Shown one piece after another: positions 27,401-40,700 of a stretch of 64,000 nt of DNA (position 1 is its first letter; the number at the start of each line of letters is the position of its first letter). Made by a program: the position numbers and the translations under genes. The DNA comes from Plazaster borealis (lineage: Eukaryota > Echinodermata > Asteroidea > Forcipulatida > Labidiasteridae): contig CM037461.1 in NCBI GenBank assembly GCA_021014325.1, positions 397,501-461,500 of the forward strand, in the 5' to 3' direction. The notes under the pieces were generated by a model. The model made no database searches. It was not told where the DNA came from and saw only the letters and a list, made by a program, of their open reading frames with translations.

Positions 27401-30400
27401 TCTTAATCATGGACTCTTGACTTTCGGAACCGGCGCCCTTGAATGGCATTTCTTTGTCAGATACTGTGCGCTATATAAGTGCTGTATATTATTATTATTA
27501 TTATTAATAATAGTGGCTTCTTATTAGTGCTCAAATCCATCATTCAGTGACGCTCAATGCTTGAACAACCCCTTGGTCCCGGGCATTTATTTCATTCCTT
27601 AAACCATCTCAGCTCCCTCGGGAGTAAACAGCCTGTGCTGCCAAATATGTAGGGCACCAAGCTACATCAATTAAAAGAACCACCTCTGCCTTTACCATTA
27701 CCCATTTACCCCTGGGTGAAGAGAAGCAATTATAGTTTTAAGTGTCTTGCTCAAGAACACAAGTGTTGTATGCTCCCCAGGGAGTTGAGGAATCTATTAA
27801 CTAGAATATGTGCGCTCATAAGAATAAAATGTAAAAATATTATCGCTTGAAGAAATTTTGATATGTTTTTTGGCAGGAGGGGGATTTGTCATACCAGAGG
27901 AAGGAACTATTGTAAATGGAGAATGTGTCATTACTGGTTCTTTGACTGATGAACAGGTAATCTTACAGCTAGAGGTAAGTGGGTTTCAAACATCCTTCAT
28001 GTTCAGTTACCTTGGAATAGTGGGTTGATTAACAATTCGACATTTGTATTATTTAGTATTGTTGTCTGCATCATAAACAAATCCTGTTCTAGTAAATTTG
28101 TCTGTGTTCAATTCACAATTCAATGTCATTTCTGTTTCACTTTTATTTATATTTGTAAACCCAGTTTATACCCACTTCTCATTTGTTGGTTCTTTAACAG
28201 AGTGGTGTGAGTTATTTCTTTGATATCTTTCACACTGAGCGTAATCCGTGTTCCTCTGAGCTCTTTCTGGAGATCCAAGGGATTACTTTCCTATCCATCG
28301 ATGCTGAGAATCCACCTGTAGATTACGCAGTTACCATAAATGAGGATCTACATCTCAACGCTATTATTGAGTCTATATGGGTCGCTGATGTGTTCTCTAC
28401 TGGACCCAACTTTCAAGTCACTATTACAAATGGTGCGTATGTCAAAAAAAAATTGTTAGTTAAATAATAATAATAATAATAATAATACGCAGTTCTTATA
28501 TGGCGCTTTATACTCCCCATGGATGTCTCAAAGCGCTCAGTATTTTTCCTACAAGGTAAGTGGAGTTATGTGTTGAAGTATGAGACCTATTCCTTTGCAT
28601 AGCACCATGTAATGGTTTACAAGGCGCTGTGGCCGATATGCAGCCAATCAAACAAGGAACACCGGGGCGAACCCCTTCTCTTTACGATAAGTGCACTGGG
28701 TTATTTTACGTGCATTACACAGCACACGGGACCAACGGCTTAACGTCCCATCTGAAGGACGAAGCATGTGGTTAAGTGTCTTGCTTAAGGACACAAGTGT
28801 CATGACTGGGATTCGAACCCACACTCTGCTGATCAGAAACACCAGAGCTTGAGTTCGGTGTTCTTATCTGCTCGGCCACGAGTTTAACCCTCCTATTGTC
28901 TGACCATTCAATATGACGCATTGTGGTTTTGAATGATAGATAAACTATACCAGCCTGCAATATGATCGTGTGCATGCTTGTATCTACATAGTACACAGTC
29001 AACCCTCCTACTGTCTGACCATTCAATATCACGCATTGTGGTTTTGAATGATAGATAAACTATACCAGCCTGCAATATGATCGTGTGCATGCTTGTATCT
29101 ACATAGTACACAGTCAACCCTCCTACTGTCTGACCATTCAATATCACGCATTGTGGTTTTGAATGATAGATGAACTATACCAGCCTGCAATATGATCATG
29201 TGCTGCTTGTATCTACACAGTACACAGTTAACCCTCCTGCTGGCTGATTATTCATTATCATCCACTGTGGTTTTGAATGATAAGCTGTCGGCCTGCAATG
29301 CGATATCATTTAATGCATCAACACAGAACAGAGTCAACCCTCCTACTGTCTGACCATTCGATATCACACACTGTGGTTTTGAATGATAGATAAACTATGC
29401 CAGCCTGCAATATGATCATGTGCTGCTTGTATCTACACAGTACACAGTTAACCCTCCTGCTGGCTGATTATTCATTATCATCCACTGTGGTTTTGAATGA
29501 TAAGCTGTCGGCCTGCAATGCGATATCATTTAATGCATCAACACAGAACAGAGTCAACCCTCCTACTGTCTGACCATTTGATATCACGCACTGTGGTTTT
29601 GAATGATAGATGAACTATACCAGCCTGCAATATGATCATGTGCTGCTTGTATCTACACAGTACACAGTTAACCCTCCTGCTGGCTGATTATTCATTATCA
29701 TCCACTGTGGTTTTGAATGATAAGCTGTCGGCCTGCAATGCGATATCATTAAATGCATCAACACAGAACAGAGTCAACCCTCCTACTGTCTGACCATTCA
29801 ATATCACGCACTGTGGTTTTGAATGATATTCTATACCAGCCTGTCATGTGATATAATGTGATGAATGCATCACATAGTCCACAGTCAACCCTCCTACTGT
29901 CTGACCATAATCATTCAATATCACGCACTGCAGTTCCAGTGATTTTTAGGTTCTTCAATTGCTATTTTAGATGGAAATATTTCTTTGGAGTCTAGGCAAA
30001 GAAAAAAGCTTTATATTTACTGAGCTTTTATGTCAAAATAATAATTGTTTCCATGGTTTCAGACCTGGAATTTATACACAGAGGCCATGACCTCTGTTGT
30101 CCCGGACCCAGTTTCATGGTGCTGCTTACCGTGAGATTTTTACATTTACCGTCCGTAGAATCATGCGATTTACAGGGCGCCGTGAAGGTAGAATTCTGTG
30201 GTAAGCAGAGCCATGGAATTGGCCCTGGTCTTTGCCTTGGTGCCCCTTCAAACGTTTCCCATAGACTAATGCAAGTGCCCTTTGCGAAATGAAAATGGAC
30301 TTGCCCTCTCAAAGATGAAATTTTCGGCCTGCTGTTTAACGGTAGTACTTTTAATGTAGTTCTATGGAATTTAAAAAAATAATAAGTGTGATATAAATTG

Positions 30401-31701
30401 GTGAATAGTCAAAAATATATTTAGTTTAATTCTTTTCATTTATGTTCTCCCAGGAAATGAGGCCAGACATTTCACACTGAAAAACAACACTGCATTAAAT
30501 ATTGCAGACGGTGCTGAGCCCCCAACTGAACAACCAACAGATACCTATTATGCTAATGGTACAGCCTTCATTATATGCGACACTGTCCCACAAATCGGTA
30601 AGTTCATTAACAAAAGGGGGTGTACCTTCAATAAACGGTTAGAATATGCGCATTGGAAAAGTTAGTTGATTTTTAGTTTTTGCAAAAAGTTGAAATGACC
30701 CGATGTTTAAACCCTGGTAGAGTCTTTCTCAAAGGCTAAATTTGTTTTTTCACAGTTTTAAAACGAAAAGGTTTGTAATTTTTCAAGAACATACAATTTT
30801 AGACATCGAGAAAAAACACAATATGAAAGCAGAATGATATTGTTAATACTTTAAAAACAAAGTGTTGACAAACAATAATTGTTGCTATCTTTGATATTTC
30901 TTGTTTGATCTTGCTCAAGGCCCCCCCCCCCACCCACCCAATATGTTAACAATAATAATAATAATAACACAACATTTGTAAAGCGCCATCTATCTATGAC
31001 CAAACACATCCGAGGTGCTGGAAAAAAGAGGGTTTTTTTTAAAGTAAACATTACAAGATACTTAGATTATCATCAAAGTGTACAGGGATATCATTAAGAG
31101 CACATAAAGAGAGATTTTCACACTAGCTGCATAACAAAAAACAAGTGGATAAACACAAATATAGAGTCAATCATAAGCAATGCCGAACAAATGTGTTTTG
31201 AGCAGGCTTTTGAAAATTCTGTAGTTCGGATATTATTATTATTATTATTATTATTATTTTATATTTGCCATAAAAACAGTGCATTACAAATACAAGAAAA
31301 TATACCCCAAGATTGGCAAGGGACAGCAAAACTAAATAAATACTATGATCCATAGATCTGCTGCCCCACATTCTGGAGTACACAATGATATAAATAAATA
31401 TGTGTTGTTTTTTGTTTTCAAAGATGTGTCCTTACGTGCATAGACAATGTTCATGTGATATTTACCAGGGTGTAGGTAAATGGGTTAATTTGTGGCGCAT
31501 CTTGGCTGGGTGGTCCAGTGCATCGGACTCAAGTTCTGATGGTTGATTCATGGGAGTGTGGGTTTGAGGAAGGCACTTAACCATTTACTTCTCTTAACCC
31601 AGGTGTGTAAATGGAAACCTGAGAGGGATGAGACAGTATTGTGTTTGATTAACCCCTTAGCGCTAATTCAAGCAGCTTGGGGTTGAGAAAGTTTGAGGAA
31701 G

Positions 31702-31733
<32 letters not shown>

Positions 31734-34700
31734 GACTTGTAATGCGCACATATCCACCCTGCTGGGTGTTCAAGGCGCAGTAAAAACCAACAACAAAACA
31801 AAACAAAACAAAGAAAAACAGACACAACAAAATTAGTCCTTGAAAACCTGTGACATAAGATAAGTTTTGAGAAGAGATTTGAATTTTGTGGTACAAAGAC
31901 AAGATCTAAGATCAAGTGGTAGAGAGTTCCAGATGCGTGGCGCAGCTGAAAAAAAAGACCTGTCACCCCATGAGTATCGAGACTTGGGTTCAATGAGGAG
32001 AAGCATGGAACTTGATCGAAGATTCCTGATGAACAGGGATAGCAATGTTCTAAAGCGTCTTGATCTAGCTATTCGTTGTATGAGAGCCATTATTTTCATT
32101 AATATTTCAGTGCCGGAACTGAATGTAAGCGAGACGGAGACCTTTGATGTCCATTCTGATAAAGCACTGGTTACCCTGGCAACGGAACTGGACTTTGAGG
32201 CCGGGTCATCATCATATCTTCTTAAAATCAGTGTGATTGACGTAAATGCAAGTCCACAGTATGAGGGAAGTCTTACAGTACAGGTAAGAATAATGGGCAT
32301 TGAGGTAGGGCGGGGGACCGGGCACTCAAATGTATGTATTGTGGTGGGAAACCCCTGGGGACTGCAATTCGGCAAGCACCCCGTTTGTTAATTATTCACT
32401 TGGTCCCGAGTCTATCGGTTCCTCAAGCTGAAAGTCACTAAGCGACCTAAAGGCTATGAGACGAGATTCTTTTTGGAGGAAGTTGTACCGCCGATTATGA
32501 TTGATTGTTAAACAAACCTCTGCTAATGTACACAGATTGCTCAATGAACAACTCACAATGACAATTGATTCATGAACTCAGGCATCAACCATGTGGTTTA
32601 TTTCAACACAAGTCAAACAACATCAACCATTGTCAACCTGCATCAACCATGCAGTTTCTTAAATACAACTTCTCAATACTCAAATATATGTGGTTTACTC
32701 TGTATTACTCTTGATCGCAGCGCTATTAAACCTTATTTATCTACTAGCCACTCAGTGCATGGTTGACTAGTAGGATCCCAATAAACAGCCTTGTGATGCT
32801 AAGCCGGTGAGTCACGCATCAACCACGTGTAACAGAAACAGACTGCCCACGGCATATCTCCCCTGCTCATACATGCACGCGCACCCCCTAAATAGTGGCT
32901 TCCCACACAGCCAATAGATTCCCGAAACACAGCTTTGCTTTGCCGATCAATCACGAATCCTTACAGCTGTGCTTCACCGAACATGCTGCTGTCATTGGTG
33001 CGCACCAACGACGACCCATGCTGTACACGGCCTTACTGCACAGGCAAGTGACAAAATTCGTGGGAATTTTAAATTTTATAGAGCATGCACAGATAAATAG
33101 TCATTAGTTTCAAGTTGTTTACAAGTGTTTTTTGTATGTTATCGCTTAATACGCTATTAGATTTTGGCCATCAGAGGGTGTATGCTCTCATTCTACTGTG
33201 TTGCTGTAAAAGTGCCTGCTAGTGTTCGTTGGTTCTTGGCTGTTTTTTACTATGCAAAATAGTGAGATGATGAAGACTAGCAGCCCATTTAATGGAATCG
33301 AGGGGACCACGTGTGTGTCGGCGCGCTTGGATATGTGTGCGTTGTATAAAGAAAAGGCATGAAGCGATGTCTTCACACAAAATCTGTCAAATAGAAATTA
33401 ATTAAACAATTTGAATAAATGTTTTACTCATTTTCATGATTAAAAAATTCACGATATCTTCATGTTATGTTTGATAAATGTCATGTACCAATACAATGAC
33501 CCCTGTGTGACGATGATAAACTGACAGTGAGTGGCGCCTGGTAGGCGTCTGTGTGTGCAGTCATGATGCGTTTTACACGGTGGTGCGCCTTACAAGTTGA
33601 ATTGTCCATTGTTCCAACTGATCATTTTACCATTTGATAGCTGATAAATACAATTTTAAGATCCAAGCCTAATTCTTACTACTTGTAATATAGACAAAGA
33701 ACAAGTCTAAGTAGTTTCCAATATGCTTAAATAATTACTGAGATATGGTAAGATTTAAAAGTTAAACAGTAATATTATATATTCCTACCTCGCTACTACT
33801 GATATTTATAACATCTCTCCTCTATCTCACTGTCTGACTATATGATTCACTTTCATCCTACTGTCCGACCATTCAATACCATCCACATTGGTTTTGAGTG
33901 ATAGATGCACTATGCCAGACTGCAATATGATATCGTGTGCTGCTTGTATCTACACAGTACACAGTCAACCCTCCTGCTGGCTGATTATTCATTATCATCC
34001 ACTGTAGTTTTGAATGATAAGCTGTCGGCCTGCAATGCGATTTCATTAAATGCATCAACACAGAACAGAGTCAACCCTCCTACTGTCTGACCATTCTATA
34101 TCATCCACTTTGGTTTTTAGTGATATATGCACTATGCCAGCCTGCAATATATTTAATATTGTGTAAATACACAGTACACAGTCAACCCTCCTATACTGTC
34201 TGACCATTCAAAGTACATGAATTCCAAAATCATGGAATGTTCGTCCAACCCAATTCAGTTGTTCAAGACAGTCAAGAGCCTCCTCGGTATTACAACAACT
34301 GCTGCTTTGCCATCCATTGCTGGCAACATGGATCTAGCAAAGAGTTTCAGTGTCTTCTTTGCTGACAAGATTAAGAGACTTCGGGATTCATTGATTCATC
34401 ATGCTGTCATAGCTGACTCTATGGATCAATCTTCCAATGCTTGTGCCAGTTTGACATTATTCGAATCTGTTTCTGTTGAGGATGTAGCTCGAGTTGTTGC
34501 CAAATTTCCTAATACAACTTGCCATCTTGATCCGGTTCCTACATGGATGGTGAAGCAGCTGTCAATATTGTTTGCTCCCAGCATCAGTTCCATTGTTAAC
34601 TCCTCGCTTATAACTGCCAAAGTGCCCACAGAGTACAAGTTGGCATATAAATGTGACGCCTTTGCTTAAGAAAGATGGTCTCGACTCAAAACAGAATCTT

Positions 34701-37700
34701 TTGGAGGACATGCAGTCAGCATATAGGCAAGGGCACAGCGTGGAGACTGCTCTTGTTAGAGTTTCTAATGACATCCTTAAATCCATCGAAAGACGTCAGA
34801 TGGTTCGTCAGGTTCTTCTGGACTTATGTTCTGCCTTCGATACAGTGGATCATTAGATTTTACTTCACCGTCTTTCCACGGACTTGGTATCACCGGACTG
34901 GCTCTTCAATGGTTGAAGTCATACCTTGATGATAGAGCTGACATTGTTTCCATTGGTGATACTCAATCTCACAGTCAGTCCCTTGATTGCAGAGTCCCGC
35001 AGGGCTCTGTCCTGGGCCCTGTCCTTTTCACTATATATACACTACCATTGGGTGATATTGCCAGACATCATAACATCCAGTTCCACTTCTTCGCTGATGA
35101 CACCCAGCTTTACTTGTCCTTTGTCCTTTTCACTTGGTGCCGACACTGCAACATCATTCAACCAGATGCACAGCTGCATTAATCTTTTCCAGTCCTGGAT
35201 GTGTCAAAATTTTCTGCATTTTAATCCCGGCATAACTCAGTTTCTCGTTCTTGGATCTCGATATGACCATGCAAATTTCATCTCGCCACATTTCACTGTC
35301 ATTGATCAAGAGTTGTTTGTCTCCAACAGTGTTCGCATTTTGGGAGTTGTGTTCTATCGTTTATTCAGTATGAATGCACACATCTCAAGCTTGTTTAAAA
35401 GTGCAAACTTTCATCTACGTAATATAAGCAGGATCCGCAAATACCTTTCGCAAGAAACAGCACAGAAGGTCATCTATGCTTTCGTTTCCTCACGTCTGGA
35501 CAGTTGTAATGCTCTACTGGTCAGTCTTCCAGCTACTTCCCTATCTCGCCTTCAACGTGTCCAGAATAATGCTGCCCGGGTCGTTGTGCGATGTGGTAAT
35601 TTATACAACCATGTATCTCCTGTTCTCCGAAAACTACATGTACATTGGCTTCCGATCTCCAAAAGGATCTGTTTCAAGGTTTGCCTCCTGGTTATCAGGA
35701 TCCTACACGGCTGTGTTCCTCAGTATCTCCGTGACCTCATCTCACTCAAGCAATCTGGTCGCGTTTTAAGATCGTCAAATTTTTACATGTTAGCTCAACC
35801 GAGATTTAGAACCTCTCGCTATGGTCAGCGTGCCTTTGCCAATTCTGCACCTGCCGTTTGGAACAAGCTCCCTGCCACACCAAGTCAAACAACTTTGAAC
35901 ATCTTCAAGAGTGAATTGAAGTCCCATTTGTTTCGCTAGTTTTTCTCTTCACTTGTTCTGAACATAACTTTTTGTCACTTTGTTGTTTTTGTATGCGCCT
36001 TGATCGGTTTCCGGAGATGTGCGCATTATAAGTCCATATTATTATTATTGTTGTTATTATTCAATGTCATCTACTTTGGTTTTGAGTAATAGATGCAATA
36101 TGCCAGCCTGCAATATAATATCATGTGTATGAAGACTCCCTATTCCACCAGGATTTACATTTTAATCTCCTATCCTCTTTCACCACTTATTAGTAGAGGC
36201 TGTGTCATCACACACACAATTCAAGAACACAGACTCGGACGTCAAGTAAACATGCTTTGAGGTTGTCTGTGTGTGTGGGCGGTTGACATGGCAACTTGTT
36301 CATAAGTTTCTCAAAGGGATTCATGTTTGGATGACCTTCATTCCTTTATCTGCCATACAAGGAGTTTGATGGACTGACCAGCTGCCATTTATATTTCCAT
36401 TGTTTCAGGACTTTGTTGTGTTTATTTGGTTTAGTCAGGGTTTCATTGTGACAATGATACTTTCAAAATAAACATTATATTAGTAGTTTTGAAAACAAAA
36501 TACCACACAGAGGCACAGTCAAAATTGTTAAACACTGTCTTGAAACACCTTTTTGAGAAAGAAATGTTTTAAAGGAGTTAAAACGAGTTGTCTTTATCGA
36601 GCTTGGAAGTTCTTACCTCCTGATGCTACTCTCTACCTGAAAACAACTATACGTCCCCTAATGGAGTCCTGTTGTCACATTTGGGCCTTAGCTTCTACCT
36701 GTCATTTATCTTTATTTGATAGAGTGCATAAGTGTTTTGTTAATATTGTTGGTGTAGGGTTAAATGTTTTCTTCTTGTAGCCACTTACCAAGAGTGGCTT
36801 TTAGCCTTGTTAAGGGTGAACTTGCATAAACCCCTCCCCCCCCTAAAAAAAGGAATTATTTAGTTGATTATTTATTCAGATTCTTGATCTCGTCCTGGTT
36901 GAGGAGACGATCAAACACCATGAGATTGCTGTATGCGGCAGAACCACTGTATTCATAGGATGAATGTATCTTTGTACATATGTTGGTCATACCCAAGTAC
37001 AGCTTAGTACAACCATCCTTAATACCACGGACTGGAGATTCGGTTTCATCATGAAGCGTAAAGTCTCCGTCAGTGTAAAGCTTCATGTCTGCATTCAGAT
37101 TCATTTCAATAGTTATAGCTAAGTGAAACCACCTATGTAAAGGTATTTTAGTTTTGTGGTATTTGTTAGCAATATTAGATCTGACTGTACGGACATCAAA
37201 TTCAAACATTTTTTCCTTGCTTTTGTACAAGAGCGCAATACCCCTGGCCTGACCTGTTTGTCCCCCAGAGCTGATGTAGTATCTTTCTCCAGTCAAGCCA
37301 GTTGGTGTATCTATCTTGAGCCATAAAGACCAGGTCATAGATTCACAGAGACCCGGGTCAGAGATACAGGTGTTTTTAAAGTCACCTAGGTCTAAGTATG
37401 AGCCTGCCTGAGCGTACACAGCGCATGCGTGATCAGCTACGACAGGACCAGGAACCATCTTCACAAGGCTCGTGTTCCCTCGGACAGTATACTCGAAGCT
37501 GTTTGCCGTAGTTCCCTTACAGAGTCCATGGTTTCCAGTTTGAGCAAATGACCGATAGAGAATGAGGTGCTTCAGAAGGGGATCTATAAGTTAATTGTTA
37601 AATGAGAAGTAATCAAATATATGCAGTGGCCTAACGAGACACCTCAATTCTGCTCAGAGACCTCCCCCCCCCCCCCCCCCCGAAGAAAGGTAAAGTGTCC

Positions 37701-40700
37701 TAGTTAGGATTTGTACTGCAAGAATGTTGCAAGAATAATAATCAGTAGCCCATATGCATGTCCCAGTGCGTATGATCAGCAAGCATGCATCGGTAACCAT
37801 CAAACCTGGCATGGTTACATATAAACTACAGCACGATATCCATCTTGGCAGCTTGATTTCTTTTTTAGCTGTACTTGGTTTCCGAAGATGCATGGAAGCA
37901 TTTTTTTAAGATGAGAAAATAGAATTAGCTGTTGCCAAACTGCTTACCAACCAAAGGGACCTGTTAAATGCAAAAAATAGTAGTTAATGGCCTGATGTTT
38001 CGACCCTAGCCGAGTCTTTCTTGAAGGCTAAATGAACACAACACATAAACATGGAAGTGTAAAAGAAGCAGGCAAGTGGGAATAAATTAACAGAGAGAGA
38101 AAGAAGCAGAAAGCCTTCAAGAAAGACTCTGCTAGAGTCGAAAAGTCAGGCTATTAGCTACTTTAAAAAAATATATTTTGAAGATGGCGCTTTTGCATAT
38201 GGGCTATTGGTGTCTTACTTGTACAGTTGAGCCATGTTCGAATCTCCGCTTGGTCATCACTGTAGATGAATGTATCCATGTATGTAACCACGAAGGGTCT
38301 GTAAGGTGTACGGGTATTCAGACCACCAACACGTAGCGTAGTGCACTGGCATGGATCAGGTACAGGAATTACCCAACGGTACCGAAAACCAGACTCGGGA
38401 TCCCGTTCTTGTCCAATGGTGCAGATTAGTGCTGCATGGAAAAGAGAAATATTCAAAACAGTCAATTGTTGTACAATGTTGTATGGCTGTGGTTAACATA
38501 GTTTATTTGATAACAATTTGATCCCTGGCTGTACGACAGTCAGTGGCTCAGATGCATTGGGGGGGGGGGGTAAGCATGTCATTGCCACTCTTGGCGCTCC
38601 CCCCACCATTTGATATCTGGCCTTTTGAGATTAAAAGTTACCATAATAGAATATGTCCTTGAACAAGACACTTAACTATAATTGCTAATTCTCTTCACCC
38701 AGTGGTACCTGTGAGGGCAGAGATGGTTCATGTGATGGATTTAGCTTGGTGCGCTACATATTTGGCTGCACAGGCTGTATACTCCCCAGGGAGCTGAGAT
38801 GGTTTCAGGAATGAAATAAATGGCCCAGTGACAAGGGGTAATAATGTTGGAGCACCATGAGCGTCACTGAGTGACGGATTTGAGCGCTTTATTATCCGGA
38901 TTGTATCGTATTCTTGACATGATCCCTGGCTAAATTCAGTATTCTGTTGACTTATGGCTCCCTCGAACAAAGATTTTGATCAAATACGGACACCACCAAC
39001 ATAAGGGCTCGATAGCTAAGGTAGTGTAACACGAGCATGTAAATCCAGAGGTTGCAGGTTCAAATCTCGTTCTGAGTCAATTTTTCAAATGTTTCAAAAT
39101 TGGGTATATGTTCACATCTATTTTAATTAATTATTTTTTATTTTTTTCCAGGCAGCACACATACAATACATAAAAGAAAAACTAAAAATGTAAATAAGAC
39201 TACAGAGAAGAAGCCTGAGGATAACACAAAAGCAAAAATAATCACTATCTAAACGCGATCCAGACAATAAAAACATACAAAGGCACTAAAAGGGACAACA
39301 GGAACTAGGAAAATATTTATAAAATCATTAAGTTCATTGAAAATATTCATTAAAAATGCACAGGCAGCAATTTTATTTTAGAACATTGAAGGTCACGCCT
39401 ACCACAACCAGAGGGAGAATTTAACAACCAAGAGTAAACAACCAATAATCATGTTATAAGAAAGCCAAGGATATACAAATATAGAAGAAAACAAAATGCG
39501 CAAAATTATTCAATCCAAAATCTACAAATGAACCAGAACAGAACCAGTATGCGAATGACAGCAAACTAGTAAGGTAAAATATTTTTTTGGATTACCGACT
39601 TATACTCATGGGCCTCGATATCTTTTTCTCTAATGGGTAGGGGTAAGCTATCCACACAAAAGGGAAACGGATAAAAACCGAGTGTTTAAAAGCATTAGCT
39701 TTAGCAAAAGAAATTTTATCACTGCTCCCTTGTCACTTTACATGTTAGACTAAAACTGCAACCCCCCAAAAAACAAATAAAAAATAAAAAATAAAACCTG
39801 AAACACCCCCCCCCCCCAATAATACAAAGTAATAATAATAATATTTACTATTACCTTTGGTATACCATACCAGGACTCCAACCAACAGCAAAACTCTCAC
39901 CGAGGCCCAAAGCATCATGTTCAATATCTTGTCATAGTTTGTCTGTCGCGTCGCGTTGTGTTGTCTTGACTTTTTGTAGTCAGAGAGATACCTACTTATA
40001 ATAATGTCTTTTTTACGACTTTCAGCTTAATTCCTTTATGGGCAGTTTATAGGCATTATCAACAAGCGTTTACTTTAATTAGTACTACCATTTACTCATG
40101 GTTGATCAAGCGTAGCATCATTTGCTTGAATTGAAGCTCAAAACGCTCACTGACATTTAAAATAAACCCATTTTAAATATCAAATTTTCAAACCATACCT
40201 TCTCTTTTTGATTCAAGGTGTCCAAATGTCAGTAGAAAACATTTTTTCAACGTATACAGTTATTAATTAGAGCCTAGTATATTAATTCAATGGTTCTGTA
40301 TGTTACTGTAGGTCTATATTAAAATTTGAATGAAGTTCATAAAATTTGCATATTTTGAAGTTCCTGGTAAAAACGGCGCGAAAAACGGCATCTTCTTTTC
40401 ACCATAACTTCCATTTTACACAGCTGATTTTTTTCAAGTTTCTAATAAGTTTCTATTGATATTATCTGCACTAAAATATTGTTGATGAAATTTGGTTCAC
40501 AAAATTTTGAGTTATAAAATCAGTAAAATTTTAAACTTGTCACCGTAGGTTACTGTCAAATTGATGACTTCATCAATGGTATCTTTAAAAAGAAAATGTC
40601 ATTTCATGTTTAAACCATGTCCAAATTCTATTTCATATTCGTATTAAAAGGTATTCTATTATAAAATAAATACATATACTGCAAAATGAGGTATAAAACA

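Noticed and set aside
25821..27527. Host gene with a reverse transcriptase
   Set aside because: It is a truncated, frameshifted LINE without endonuclease and with the family's ATT tail.
31833..32391. Open frames of 174-180 codons on both strands across exon 17
   Set aside because: The minus frame is a LINE fragment run together with antisense of exon 17; the plus frame is exon 17 extended into the intron on both sides.
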